Shown here in pieces: positions 1-6,273 of a DNA stretch of 11,268 bases; the first letter of the stretch is position 1, and every line of letters begins with the position of its first letter. The stretch covers positions 1-11,268 of the forward strand of contig USSR01000166.1 in assembly GCA_900557355.1 (NCBI GenBank), read 5' to 3'. The DNA comes from an uncultured Bacteroides sp. (lineage in GTDB: Bacteria; Bacteroidota; Bacteroidia; Bacteroidales; Bacteroidaceae). Position numbers and translations under genes: made by a program. The notes below the pieces were generated by a model. It saw only the letters and a list, made by a program, of their open reading frames with translations. It was not told where the DNA came from and ran no database searches.

Positions 1-63
1 TGTTTCATAAATATTAATTTAATTAGTTATTAAAAAGGTTGTTCTTTCTCGTTAAACGACTTG

Positions 64-88
64 AATCACAATGCAAATGTATGTGATT
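64..88 (-). promoter_or_regulatory. Possible promoter and dyad for a gene lying left of the window
   Basis: A perfect 7-base inverted repeat, AATCACA (64-70) and TGTGATT (82-88), surrounds an 11-base centre. On the minus strand TACATTTG (74-81) fits the Bacteroides -7 element TAnnTTTG and sits inside the dyad. A minus-strand ATG at 8-6 follows an AT-rich leader and would start a gene running off the left edge; only ATG AAA is visible, so no product can be named. The layout suggests a promoter overlapped by an operator. A single six-base match to the -7 motif is expected by chance several times in 11 kb, so this is weak. The rest of 1-173 shows no gene. Confidence 0.3.
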
Positions 89-134
89 GGATAGAAGGCG
101 ACTTTCGCTAATAGTTCGCAAAAAGTACGAATTT

Positions 135-167
135 GTACATTCTCGATAGAGAAGACCTGTTCTGTAC
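135..167 (-). terminator. Weak hairpin after the sulfatase gene
   Basis: The stem arm GTACATTCTC (135-144) pairs with GAGAA (149-153) and, across a nine-base bulge, with TGTAC (163-167); the tetraloop is gata. It lies just beyond the sulfatase stop codon at 174-176. On the minus strand a T5 run follows a few bases further on (plus-strand AAAAA at 120-124). The bulge and the distance to the T run make it a poor intrinsic terminator. The inner stem uses the same TTCTC and GAGAA arms as the array at 1872-1977, with a 4-base rather than an 8-base centre. Confidence 0.3.
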
Positions 168-173
168 GATTCC

Positions 174-1733
174 TTACCTTATCCCTTGGTTCTTACCTGC
201 TTTCACCTGTTCCAGTAATGCTGAAAGCTCTTTTACCATCTCCGGATACGCTGCTGCAACATTGTCTTTTTCCGATGGATCGATGGAAATATTGTACAGT
301 TGGGGTTCGGGATTGTTTCCTAATTCCATCTTCGTCCAATATTCGGTGGCGGGCTTATTGCTCGGTTCGATGTATTTCCATGTTCCTTGAATAATTGATA
401 AGGTATTATTCAGATTCTGCTGTACTACATAATCACATCCGGTATTATCTTTTCCTAAGAAAGTGGACAGTTGGTCACGGCTGTCGGGAGCAACGGTTGC
501 AGGCGTAAGCGGGTGGTTCAGTAAGGCAGCCAAGGAGGCATACACGTCGATCATAGAGAACAAAGCTTGCTGTTTGCAAGGCTGAATACCGGCAGGCCAA
601 CGTACAATGAAGGGAATACGTGTTCCGGCTTCATAGGCACTATACTTACCGCCACGGTACTGTTTCATAGGAGTGTGACCGTTCAGCAATTCGAAAGCCT
701 GATCCTGATAGCCGTCGTCAATAACGGGACCATTATCGCTACAGAACACGAAGATAGTGTTATCTGCAAGGTTCAGACTGTCCAGAGTATTCATGATCTC
801 ACCCACAGTCCAATCCAATTGCAGGATTACGTCGCCACGGGTTCCCATGCCACTCTTGCCGGCAAAACGGGCATGAGGTACGCGAGGAACGTGTACGTCT
901 TGTGTACCCATATACATGAAGAAAGGTTCGCCTTTATGTTTTATGATAAAGTCTTTGGCTTTACCGGTGATGACATCTGCAATGTCTTCATCCACCCAAA
1001 GAGCAGATTTCCCACCGGTCATCCAACCGATACGGGGAATACCGTTTACGATTGTATTATTATGACCCTGGCTGGGTTTCAGTTTTACGAGTTCGGGATT
1101 TTCCAATCCGGTAGGCCAGTCACCTACTTTATGGTTGTAATTGACGGTAATGGGGTCGTTGGGGTCTAAGCCTACAACGTGTCCGTTCTCTACGAATACA
1201 CAGGGCACACGATCTACAGTGGCGGGAATGATGTATTCGTAATCAAATCCTATATCCTGGGTATTCGGCTTGATAAGATGGTTGAAGTCTGTACCTCCTT
1301 TAGGACCAAGTCCCAGATGCCATTTACCAACGGCTCCGGTAGCATATCCTTCTGCCTTAAACATGTCAGCCATGGTGACACAAGCTGTATCGATAATAAG
1401 CTCGGAGTTGCCGGGGGCGATTCCTGTGTTTTCCTGCCGCCAGGGATACATACCTGTCAGCAGACCGAAGCGGGAAGGGGTACTGGTGGAAGAAGTGGCA
1501 TAGGCATTAGTGAACTGCACACCTTGTCCGGCAAGGCGGTCGATATTGGGGGTACTTATTTTAGTGGCGCCATAGCAACTCAGGTCACCGATACCCAGGT
1601 CGTCGGCAATCAGGTAGATAACATTAGGTTTCTGACGGGTAGTGTCGGCTGCTTCTTTCTTCGACGGATTTCCGCATCCGGCTATCAGGGCTGCGCCCGG
1701 AAGAAGGGACCATAAAGGGGAAAAATGTTTCAT
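174..1733 (-). CDS. Serine-type sulfatase, lipoprotein (arylsulfatase A-like, family S1)
   Basis: The product should remove a sulfate ester from a sugar, probably from a host or dietary sulfated glycan; the exact substrate cannot be read from sequence. Residues 1-20 form a lipoprotein signal (hydrophobic stretch, then IAGC with Cys20), so the enzyme is probably anchored to a membrane outside the cytoplasm. The sulfatase signature S-T-P-S-R lies at 84-88, followed by LLTG, so Ser84 would be converted to formylglycine by an anaerobic sulfatase-maturing enzyme encoded elsewhere. Other expected residues are the metal aspartates Asp44 and Asp45, GKWHLG with Lys137 and His139, His281 in HVPRVP, Asp333-Asn334 and Lys363 in RGGK. 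Length (519 residues) is normal for the family and no disruption is seen. The ATG at 1733 follows an AAAGAG-containing leader and a -7 element about 35 bases upstream. The HTCS gene lies 268 bases upstream on the same strand, fitting a regulated sulfated-glycan locus. Confidence 0.93.
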   Translation of the reverse strand: MKHFSPLWSLLPGAALIAGCGNPSKKEAADTTRQKPNVIYLIADDLGIGDLSCYGATKISTPNIDRLAGQGVQFTNAYATSSTSTPSRFGLLTGMYPWRQENTGIAPGNSELIIDTACVTMADMFKAEGYATGAVGKWHLGLGPKGGTDFNHLIKPNTQDIGFDYEYIIPATVDRVPCVFVENGHVVGLDPNDPITVNYNHKVGDWPTGLENPELVKLKPSQGHNNTIVNGIPRIGWMTGGKSALWVDEDIADVITGKAKDFIIKHKGEPFFMYMGTQDVHVPRVPHARFAGKSGMGTRGDVILQLDWTVGEIMNTLDSLNLADNTIFVFCSDNGPVIDDGYQDQAFELLNGHTPMKQYRGGKYSAYEAGTRIPFIVRWPAGIQPCKQQALFSMIDVYASLAALLNHPLTPATVAPDSRDQLSTFLGKDNTGCDYVVQQNLNNTLSIIQGTWKYIEPSNKPATEYWTKMELGNNPEPQLYNISIDPSEKDNVAAAYPEMVKELSALLEQVKAGKNQGIR

Positions 1734-1767
1734 AGCTCTTTGGACTTTAGATTGTTATTTCTGAGGT

Positions 1768-1775
1768 CAAAGGTA
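1768..1775 (-). promoter_or_regulatory. Sulfatase promoter, Bacteroides -7 element
   Basis: TACCTTTG on the minus strand matches TAnnTTTG exactly and lies 34 bases before the sulfatase ATG, the same distance range as the -7 elements of the HTCS and kinase genes. No good TTTG is present at -33; that place is occupied by the direct repeat at 1797-1816 and follows the palindrome TTCCGGAA (1783-1790). A poor -33 box beside a repeat is what an activator-dependent promoter would look like. That reading is inference. Confidence 0.55.
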
Positions 1776-1796
1776 GTGGCTTTTCCGGAATTGAGT

Positions 1797-1816
1797 GTAT
1801 AAGGGAGTACAAGGGA
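1797..1816. promoter_or_regulatory. Tandem 10-base direct repeat at the sulfatase -33 region, possible activator site
   Basis: GTATAAGGGA (1797-1806) is followed directly by GTACAAGGGA (1807-1816), identical at nine of ten positions. The near edge is 21 bases upstream of the -7 element, so the repeat covers the -33 region and extends to about -50. Direct repeats one helical turn apart at this place are typical of AraC-family activator sites, and the neighbouring HTCS ends in an AraC-type DNA-binding domain. Binding by that HTCS is a guess from position and repeat type. Confidence 0.4.
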
Positions 1817-1871
1817 AGGATGAAAATGTACATAATGCTAATAAGAACACTGGAATGTATAGAAGAAGATA

Positions 1872-1977
1872 TTCTCTCCTTATAGAGAACCTTTTCTCAA
1901 CAGGGTGAGAATTTCTTCTCAATACGATGAGAATAGATTCTCTGTTTGATGAGAAAAGATTCTCACCATGGTGAGAA
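1872..1977. repeat. Array of five 18-base palindromes (TTCTC-N8-GAGAA) with a 22-base period
   Basis: Exact units TTCTC-N8-GAGAA start at 1872, 1894, 1916, 1938 and 1960, always 22 bases apart, giving ten perfect pentamer arms. The 8-base centres (tccttata, aacagggt, aatacgat, tgtttgat, accatggt) and the 4-base linkers (cctt, tttc, taga, aaga) are unrelated. The bases next to the arms are complementary in units 1, 2, 3 and 5, extending those stems to 6 bp, and unit 5 is a perfect 18-base palindrome, TTCTCACCATGGTGAGAA. A further GAGAA at 1982-1986 falls where the next TTCTC would start, in flipped orientation, and AAGAA at 1863-1867 may be a decayed left unit. The array sits between the HTCS terminator and the sulfatase promoter, with its near edge about 97 bases upstream of the sulfatase -7 element. 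It could be a cooperative protein-binding array or a chain of RNA hairpins; I know of no named element with this form. Confidence 0.9.
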
Positions 1978-1982
1978 AGATG

Positions 1983-2011
1983 AGAAGGTTAATACGGCTT
2001 ATTAACCTTCT
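1983..2011 (-). terminator. Hairpin terminator of the HTCS gene, overlapping its stop codon
   Basis: A perfect 12-bp stem pairs AGAAGGTTAATA (1983-1994) with TATTAACCTTCT (2000-2011) around the 5-base loop cggct. On the minus strand the 5' arm carries the codons for the last Glu-Gly and the TAA stop of the HTCS. The stem is followed by a pyrimidine-rich stretch (TCATCTTTCTC) rather than a clean T run, so termination may be partial and some transcripts could read into the palindrome array. Confidence 0.65.
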
Positions 2012-5000
2012 TCGTCTTCTTCATCCTTGCTGCCTGTATCCGCATCCTCTCCTTTGCGATAAGCCAACGGACTTACATGGTATACATCCTTGAAACACTT
2101 TGAGAAGTAGCGGGAAGAGCTGAATCCGATCTTGTCTGAGATTTCGGTAATGTTCAGTTCCGGATTGTTCCGCAACATCAAAGCACCTTTCTTCAGGCGA
2201 ATGGTCAGGATGAAATCATTCGGTGTTTGTCCGGTGATGGCCTTCAGCTTGGTGAACAGGTTGGTACGAGCCATTGCCATTTCACGGGCGAAGATATTGA
2301 CATTGAATTCCGTATTATCCAGATTCTTCTCGATGATACTGATGGCACGATCCAGAATTTCCTTATCTATCGGGTTCGTTGCCAGCATCTGGGCATAGGC
2401 TTGCGGTTGCTTGCTGAACTTCTCTTGTAGAAGGATGCGTGAGTTTACCAGGTTGTTGCAACGGGAAATCAGCAAGTTCGTATTGAAAGGCTTGGTGATG
2501 TAATCATCTGCACCAATACGCAGGCCCTCGATGTTTTGTTCTACGGCGGTTCGGGCTGTAAGCAGCACTACCGGAATGTGGCAGGTATTGAAGTCGTTCT
2601 TAATCTGTTTACATAGCTCAGTACCAGACATCTTAGGCATAACCACGTCGCTTACTACGATGTTCGGCATTTCCTTCTGTACCAGTTCCAGGCCTTCTTC
2701 CCCGTCTGCGGCAGTCAGTACCTGATAGAATGGGCGGAAGATATTCTCCAGCATTTCACGGATGGAGGCATTGTCTTCTACGATAACCATTTTAACGTCA
2801 GGCATGCGTTTTATCGGAGCATTCTCTTCCAACTCAGCTTTGAGTGAAGCATCAATTTCAGAAGTTTGTGCCTGTTCTATTTGTTGTACGGCTTCGGTCT
2901 TCTTACTGATTTCTTCCTGACTGAAATGAGCGTTTCCAAGATGGAGACGAATAATGAAGCTGCTGCCTTTGCCGAGTTCACTCTCTACCTTGATAGTGCC
3001 GTGGTGCAGTTCGATGATACCTTTCGTGAGGGCCAGTCCGATACCGGTACCAACGCCGGTGGCAAGGCTATCCATTTGTTCGGTCTGATAGAAACGGTCG
3101 AATATCTTATCTATCTCTTTGGCGTCGATACCGCTGCCGGTATCAGTCACACGGATGACGGCTTCGTTACCTTCGGTGGTAATACTGAGGGTAATGGTAT
3201 CCTCTGCCTGAGTGTGCTTGATGGCATTGGACAGGAGGTTGTTAATAACCTTCTGCATCTGTTTCTGGTCGTACCATACTTCAAGGCTTTCGCTGTCTTT
3301 CTCGAAGTTGAAACTGATCTGCTTGCTGCTGGCATACTCCATAAAAATCAGATAGTTCTCATAGAGGAAATGTACGATGTTGTGCGGACTGACTTTTACT
3401 TTCATATGTCCTTGTTCCTGCTTGCGGAAGTCAAGAAGTTCGGTGATCAGTTCGCGCAACTGGATACTATTCTGGTAGATACTCAATATCTTATTATAGA
3501 TAGTGGGTGTGAAGTTCTGCAGTTGCATCAGGGTTTCCACCTGCGACACGATAAGGGTAAGCGGGGTGCGGAATTCGTGTGAGATGTTGGTGAAGAAGCG
3601 TAACTTGGACTGGTTCAAGGCTTCTACATCTTGTATGTGCTTTTGCTCATATTTCAACGATTCACGTAGTTTGATTCTCGATTTGTATGTTCTGACCAGA
3701 TACCATAAAAGGATAGCTGTCACTATCAGATAAATGAGATAGGCAAGTGGGGTTTTATAGTAAGGAGGCAATACGTGAATAGTCAGATGTACCTGCGGGC
3801 AAAGGGATTCTTCTTTCCCTTTGGGCTTAATCAGCAGGTTGTACGTTCCGGCATTCAGGTTCGTATAAGTGATGATGGGCTGGCCGCGCGTACTGTTCCA
3901 GTCGTCGGAGAAGCCTTCCAGTTTGTAAATAATTTCATCTTTATTGGCTGCCACGTAGTTGGAAGTGGCAAATTCAATGCTGAACATGGTCTGGTTTGCG
4001 TCCAGGGTGATCTCTTGGGTATGGCATAAAGATTGCGTCAAAATGCCTGTTTCATCGCTGACTTTTACTTCGGAACCGTTTACGATGAGGCGGGAAAGGA
4101 TGATTTTGTAGGGCTTCGGAGTAAAGTTAAGTTCCAGCTCATTGAACGAAAGCATACCTTGTGTGCCGCCGAGGAATACTTCGCCATCTCGCGTTACACA
4201 TAGTGCATTCTCATTGACTGCTGTCAACGGGAAGCCGTTTTCTGCACTATAGTTCTGGAACTTCTCTGTTTTCTGGTCGAAGATGGAGAACCCCTGATTA
4301 GTGATAAGTATCAGTTTGCCGCTGACCGGGGATTCCTGCGTATCGTAGATACAATCGCTGACGAGTCCGTTCTTATCTTTGTCAAAGTTCTCGAAGTCAT
4401 TGCTGGCAGGGCGATACAGGTCGAGTCCGCTTCCTGAAGTGGAAAACCAGAGATTACCCTTATTATCTTGCATGATGTTGTTCACATTGTTGTTGCTGAG
4501 GCTGTGCGGTTGTGCCACGTCGTGCCGGTAATTGGTCAGCTTGTTGGTATCGAAACGGTAGGAGAAGATACCTTCGCCCGTGGCGGCAATCCAGAGTGTG
4601 CCATTGTTATCTACTTCTACATCGGCCACCATTGTTATTTTGCGCCCTTCTTTGGTGTCTTTGAAGAGTTGCCGGCATTTTCCGCTTTGGGGATCAAACA
4701 AACATACGCCATTCTGGGTGGCGACAATTAACTGGTCATGATAAGGTGCTATGTCACGAACAATGTTTGATGGAAGCGTTTCCGGATTGCCTTCTTCCAT
4801 GAGATAGTGGGTGAATGCTCCTGTACGGATATCGAGCTTGTTCAGTCCACCGAGATGAGTACCTATCCAGATGATTTCTTTGGCAGGATCATAATAGAGG
4901 GCTTTTACATTGCTGTGGGAGATACTATTATATCCCTTTCCGGCAAGATACCATTTGAACTCACGTGTGCGGCGGTTATAGAAATTGAGTCCGCCACCTT

Positions 5001-6075
5001 CTGTACCGATCCATAGGTTGCCGTTCTTATCTTCAATGGTACGCCCTACTACAGGACTACTCAGACCTTCTTTCTCGTTTCTGGAGGCTTTATACCGGGT
5101 GTAGATTTCATATTCAGGATTGAAGTAATTGACACCACCAAAGTAAGTGCCCAGCCACAGTGTCCCCTGATTATCCTTTACGATGCACCAGATAGAGGAG
5201 TGGGTAAGACCTTCATTCTGCATATCGTTGGAAGTGTGGTTCTGGAAAAGTCCTGTTGTCTTGTTATAGCGGTTCAGGCCGTTGAAGGTTCCTATCCAGA
5301 TATTGCCAAGATTATCTTCGCAACAAGCTCTTACGAAATCAGAAGATATACTGTGCGGATTCTTCGGGTCGTTTCGCAAATTCTCAATAGTTCCGTCTGT
5401 TTTTATCCGGAAGAGTCCTTTTTCCCAACTGCCTATCCATAATTCGCCTGAATTGTCCTGGTAGATGCTGGTAATGTTTCCTTTTTCAATGGGATGGGTG
5501 ACTTGATGTCCGTCTATTTTCAGGTTGAAGACTCCTTCGCTGGTGGTTCCTATCCACATGTGTCCTTTATCCTCGAACATGCAGGAGATCTCGATGTTTT
5601 CTCCCGCCATCTGGTAGTAGAGGTCGAAGTTGTCGGTCTGTTCATTGTAGCGGTAGATCTCATTCTTTTTTCCGATGAACAGGCCGTTTTTATAATAGAT
5701 GCTGTTAATGTTACCTTGAAGGAGAGTCGTAAAGCGTTGTGTTGTCAGATCGAACTGGGCAACGCCTTCGGTACAGAGCAGATAGATTTTACCGTTTTGA
5801 TCGCCTGCCATGCGCAACACGGTATTGCAGAAAAGGCTGTAAGGGTCGTTTTTGCTCAGTTTATAGGTTTGTATATCATTACCGTTGTAGCGGTTCAAAC
5901 CTTCACGCGTACCAATCCACAAGATACCGTTCTCGTCAATGTACAGGCTGTTGACGCTAAACTGAGATAAACCGTCATCGGTTGTCAGATGATTGAAAGT
6001 AATATTCTGGCTGTGTAGGTTTGCTGTAGCTATGCTTACTAAGACAAGAAACAGCGTTCTGATAAACTTTTGCAC
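2002..6075 (-). CDS. Hybrid two-component system regulator (HTCS): periplasmic sensor, histidine kinase, receiver, AraC domain
   Basis: This one-protein signalling system senses a glycan fragment in the periplasm and activates carbohydrate-use genes. An export signal covers residues 1-22. The sensor (about 24-650) shows nine clear LW-I-G-T type Reg_prop repeats, at 51, 172, 211, 258, 305, 353, 401, 493 and 541, plus several degenerate ones, fitting two seven-bladed propellers. A Y_Y_Y domain follows (about 690-770), then one membrane segment (about 776-797). The kinase has His833 in FTNISHEFRTPLT, an N box at 946-956 (NNLLSNAIKHT) and glycine-rich ATP-binding loops near 979-983 and 1007-1013. 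The receiver has acidic Glu1100-Asp1101, phospho-acceptor Asp1143, Thr1173 and Lys1195. Two helix-turn-helix motifs of AraC type fill about 1240-1341, and the tail is very acidic. All catalytic residues are present, so it should be active. The ligand is unknown; the adjacent sulfatase suggests a sulfated glycan. Confidence 0.96.
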   Translation of the reverse strand: MQKFIRTLFLVLVSIATANLHSQNITFNHLTTDDGLSQFSVNSLYIDENGILWIGTREGLNRYNGNDIQTYKLSKNDPYSLFCNTVLRMAGDQNGKIYLLCTEGVAQFDLTTQRFTTLLQGNINSIYYKNGLFIGKKNEIYRYNEQTDNFDLYYQMAGENIEISCMFEDKGHMWIGTTSEGVFNLKIDGHQVTHPIEKGNITSIYQDNSGELWIGSWEKGLFRIKTDGTIENLRNDPKNPHSISSDFVRACCEDNLGNIWIGTFNGLNRYNKTTGLFQNHTSNDMQNEGLTHSSIWCIVKDNQGTLWLGTYFGGVNYFNPEYEIYTRYKASRNEKEGLSSPVVGRTIEDKNGNLWIGTEGGGLNFYNRRTREFKWYLAGKGYNSISHSNVKALYYDPAKEIIWIGTHLGGLNKLDIRTGAFTHYLMEEGNPETLPSNIVRDIAPYHDQLIVATQNGVCLFDPQSGKCRQLFKDTKEGRKITMVADVEVDNNGTLWIAATGEGIFSYRFDTNKLTNYRHDVAQPHSLSNNNVNNIMQDNKGNLWFSTSGSGLDLYRPASNDFENFDKDKNGLVSDCIYDTQESPVSGKLILITNQGFSIFDQKTEKFQNYSAENGFPLTAVNENALCVTRDGEVFLGGTQGMLSFNELELNFTPKPYKIILSRLIVNGSEVKVSDETGILTQSLCHTQEITLDANQTMFSIEFATSNYVAANKDEIIYKLEGFSDDWNSTRGQPIITYTNLNAGTYNLLIKPKGKEESLCPQVHLTIHVLPPYYKTPLAYLIYLIVTAILLWYLVRTYKSRIKLRESLKYEQKHIQDVEALNQSKLRFFTNISHEFRTPLTLIVSQVETLMQLQNFTPTIYNKILSIYQNSIQLRELITELLDFRKQEQGHMKVKVSPHNIVHFLYENYLIFMEYASSKQISFNFEKDSESLEVWYDQKQMQKVINNLLSNAIKHTQAEDTITLSITTEGNEAVIRVTDTGSGIDAKEIDKIFDRFYQTEQMDSLATGVGTGIGLALTKGIIELHHGTIKVESELGKGSSFIIRLHLGNAHFSQEEISKKTEAVQQIEQAQTSEIDASLKAELEENAPIKRMPDVKMVIVEDNASIREMLENIFRPFYQVLTAADGEEGLELVQKEMPNIVVSDVVMPKMSGTELCKQIKNDFNTCHIPVVLLTARTAVEQNIEGLRIGADDYITKPFNTNLLISRCNNLVNSRILLQEKFSKQPQAYAQMLATNPIDKEILDRAISIIEKNLDNTEFNVNIFAREMAMARTNLFTKLKAITGQTPNDFILTIRLKKGALMLRNNPELNITEISDKIGFSSSRYFSKCFKDVYHVSPLAYRKGEDADTGSKDEEDEEG

Positions 6076-6078
6076 TTC

Positions 6079-6084
6079 TCCTCC
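6079..6084 (-). promoter_or_regulatory. Ribosome binding site supporting a GTG start for the HTCS gene
   Basis: On the minus strand GGAGGA precedes the GTG at 6075-6073 with only GAA between them. This is an unusually strong Shine-Dalgarno match for Bacteroides. The GTG is directly followed by a good signal peptide (QKFIRTLFLVLVSIA), an in-frame TGA lies nine codons upstream, and the next Met is near residue 89, inside the propeller. The GTG start is therefore well supported. Confidence 0.65.
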
Positions 6085-6106
6085 GGTATTTTTAAGGTTT
6101 CAAACA

Positions 6107-6114
6107 CAAATATA
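6107..6114 (-). promoter_or_regulatory. HTCS promoter, -7 element
   Basis: TATATTTG on the minus strand, 31 bases before the GTG start, matches TAnnTTTG. The -33 region (TTCT/TTCC about 20 bases upstream) is a poor TTTG. The expected transcript start is near 6100, giving a leader of roughly 25 bases. Confidence 0.55.
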
Positions 6115-6191
6115 AGGCGTTTTGCTTAAAAGAAGGAAGTTTATTGCCTGATTTCTATGGTTATGTCTGTCTAAATGTATAATTTTGGGCG

Positions 6192-6204
6192 TTTGTCGGA
6201 CGAA
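6192..6204. promoter_or_regulatory. Short dyad in the divergent promoter region
   Basis: TTTGTCGGACGAA is a near-palindrome: every off-centre pair matches except one. It lies about 30 bases upstream of the kinase -7 element, between the two divergent promoters, where an operator would be expected. It is short and may be chance. Confidence 0.2.
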
Positions 6205-6233
6205 TTTGGACTTTTTCATTGATGAGGAAGACG

Positions 6234-6241
6234 TATATTTG
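6234..6241 (+). promoter_or_regulatory. Kinase gene promoter, -7 element
   Basis: TATATTTG lies 32 bases before the ATG at 6274 and is identical to the -7 element of the divergent HTCS gene. A T-rich stretch (TTTTT at 6212-6216) sits 17-18 bases upstream in place of a clean -33 TTTG. The leader would be about 25 bases, AT-rich and without a Shine-Dalgarno sequence. Confidence 0.55.
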
Positions 6242-6273
6242 CATACTAATTTTAAATCTATATATAGAATATC

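Noticed and set aside
64..88. CRP-type operator
   Set aside because: The half-sites are in the opposite order (TCACA then TGTGA) and separated by 11 bases, so it does not match TGTGA-N6-TCACA.
567..1169. 200-codon plus-strand open frame inside the sulfatase gene
   Set aside because: Antisense shadow of a gene with intact sulfatase motifs; the translation shows no recognisable domain.
1872..1977. CRISPR array
   Set aside because: Only ten bases per 22-base unit are conserved, the variable parts are 4 and 8 bases, and no cas gene is nearby. Real spacers are about 30 bases or longer.
1872..1977. Plasmid-type iteron origin
   Set aside because: The 22-base period resembles iterons, but iterons repeat the whole unit, whereas here only the palindromic arms repeat. 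No Rep gene or AT-rich origin block is present, and the context is chromosomal.
2866..3582. 238-codon plus-strand open frame inside the HTCS gene
   Set aside because: Antisense to the kinase domain, whose motifs are intact; a long complementary frame is common opposite strongly coding DNA.
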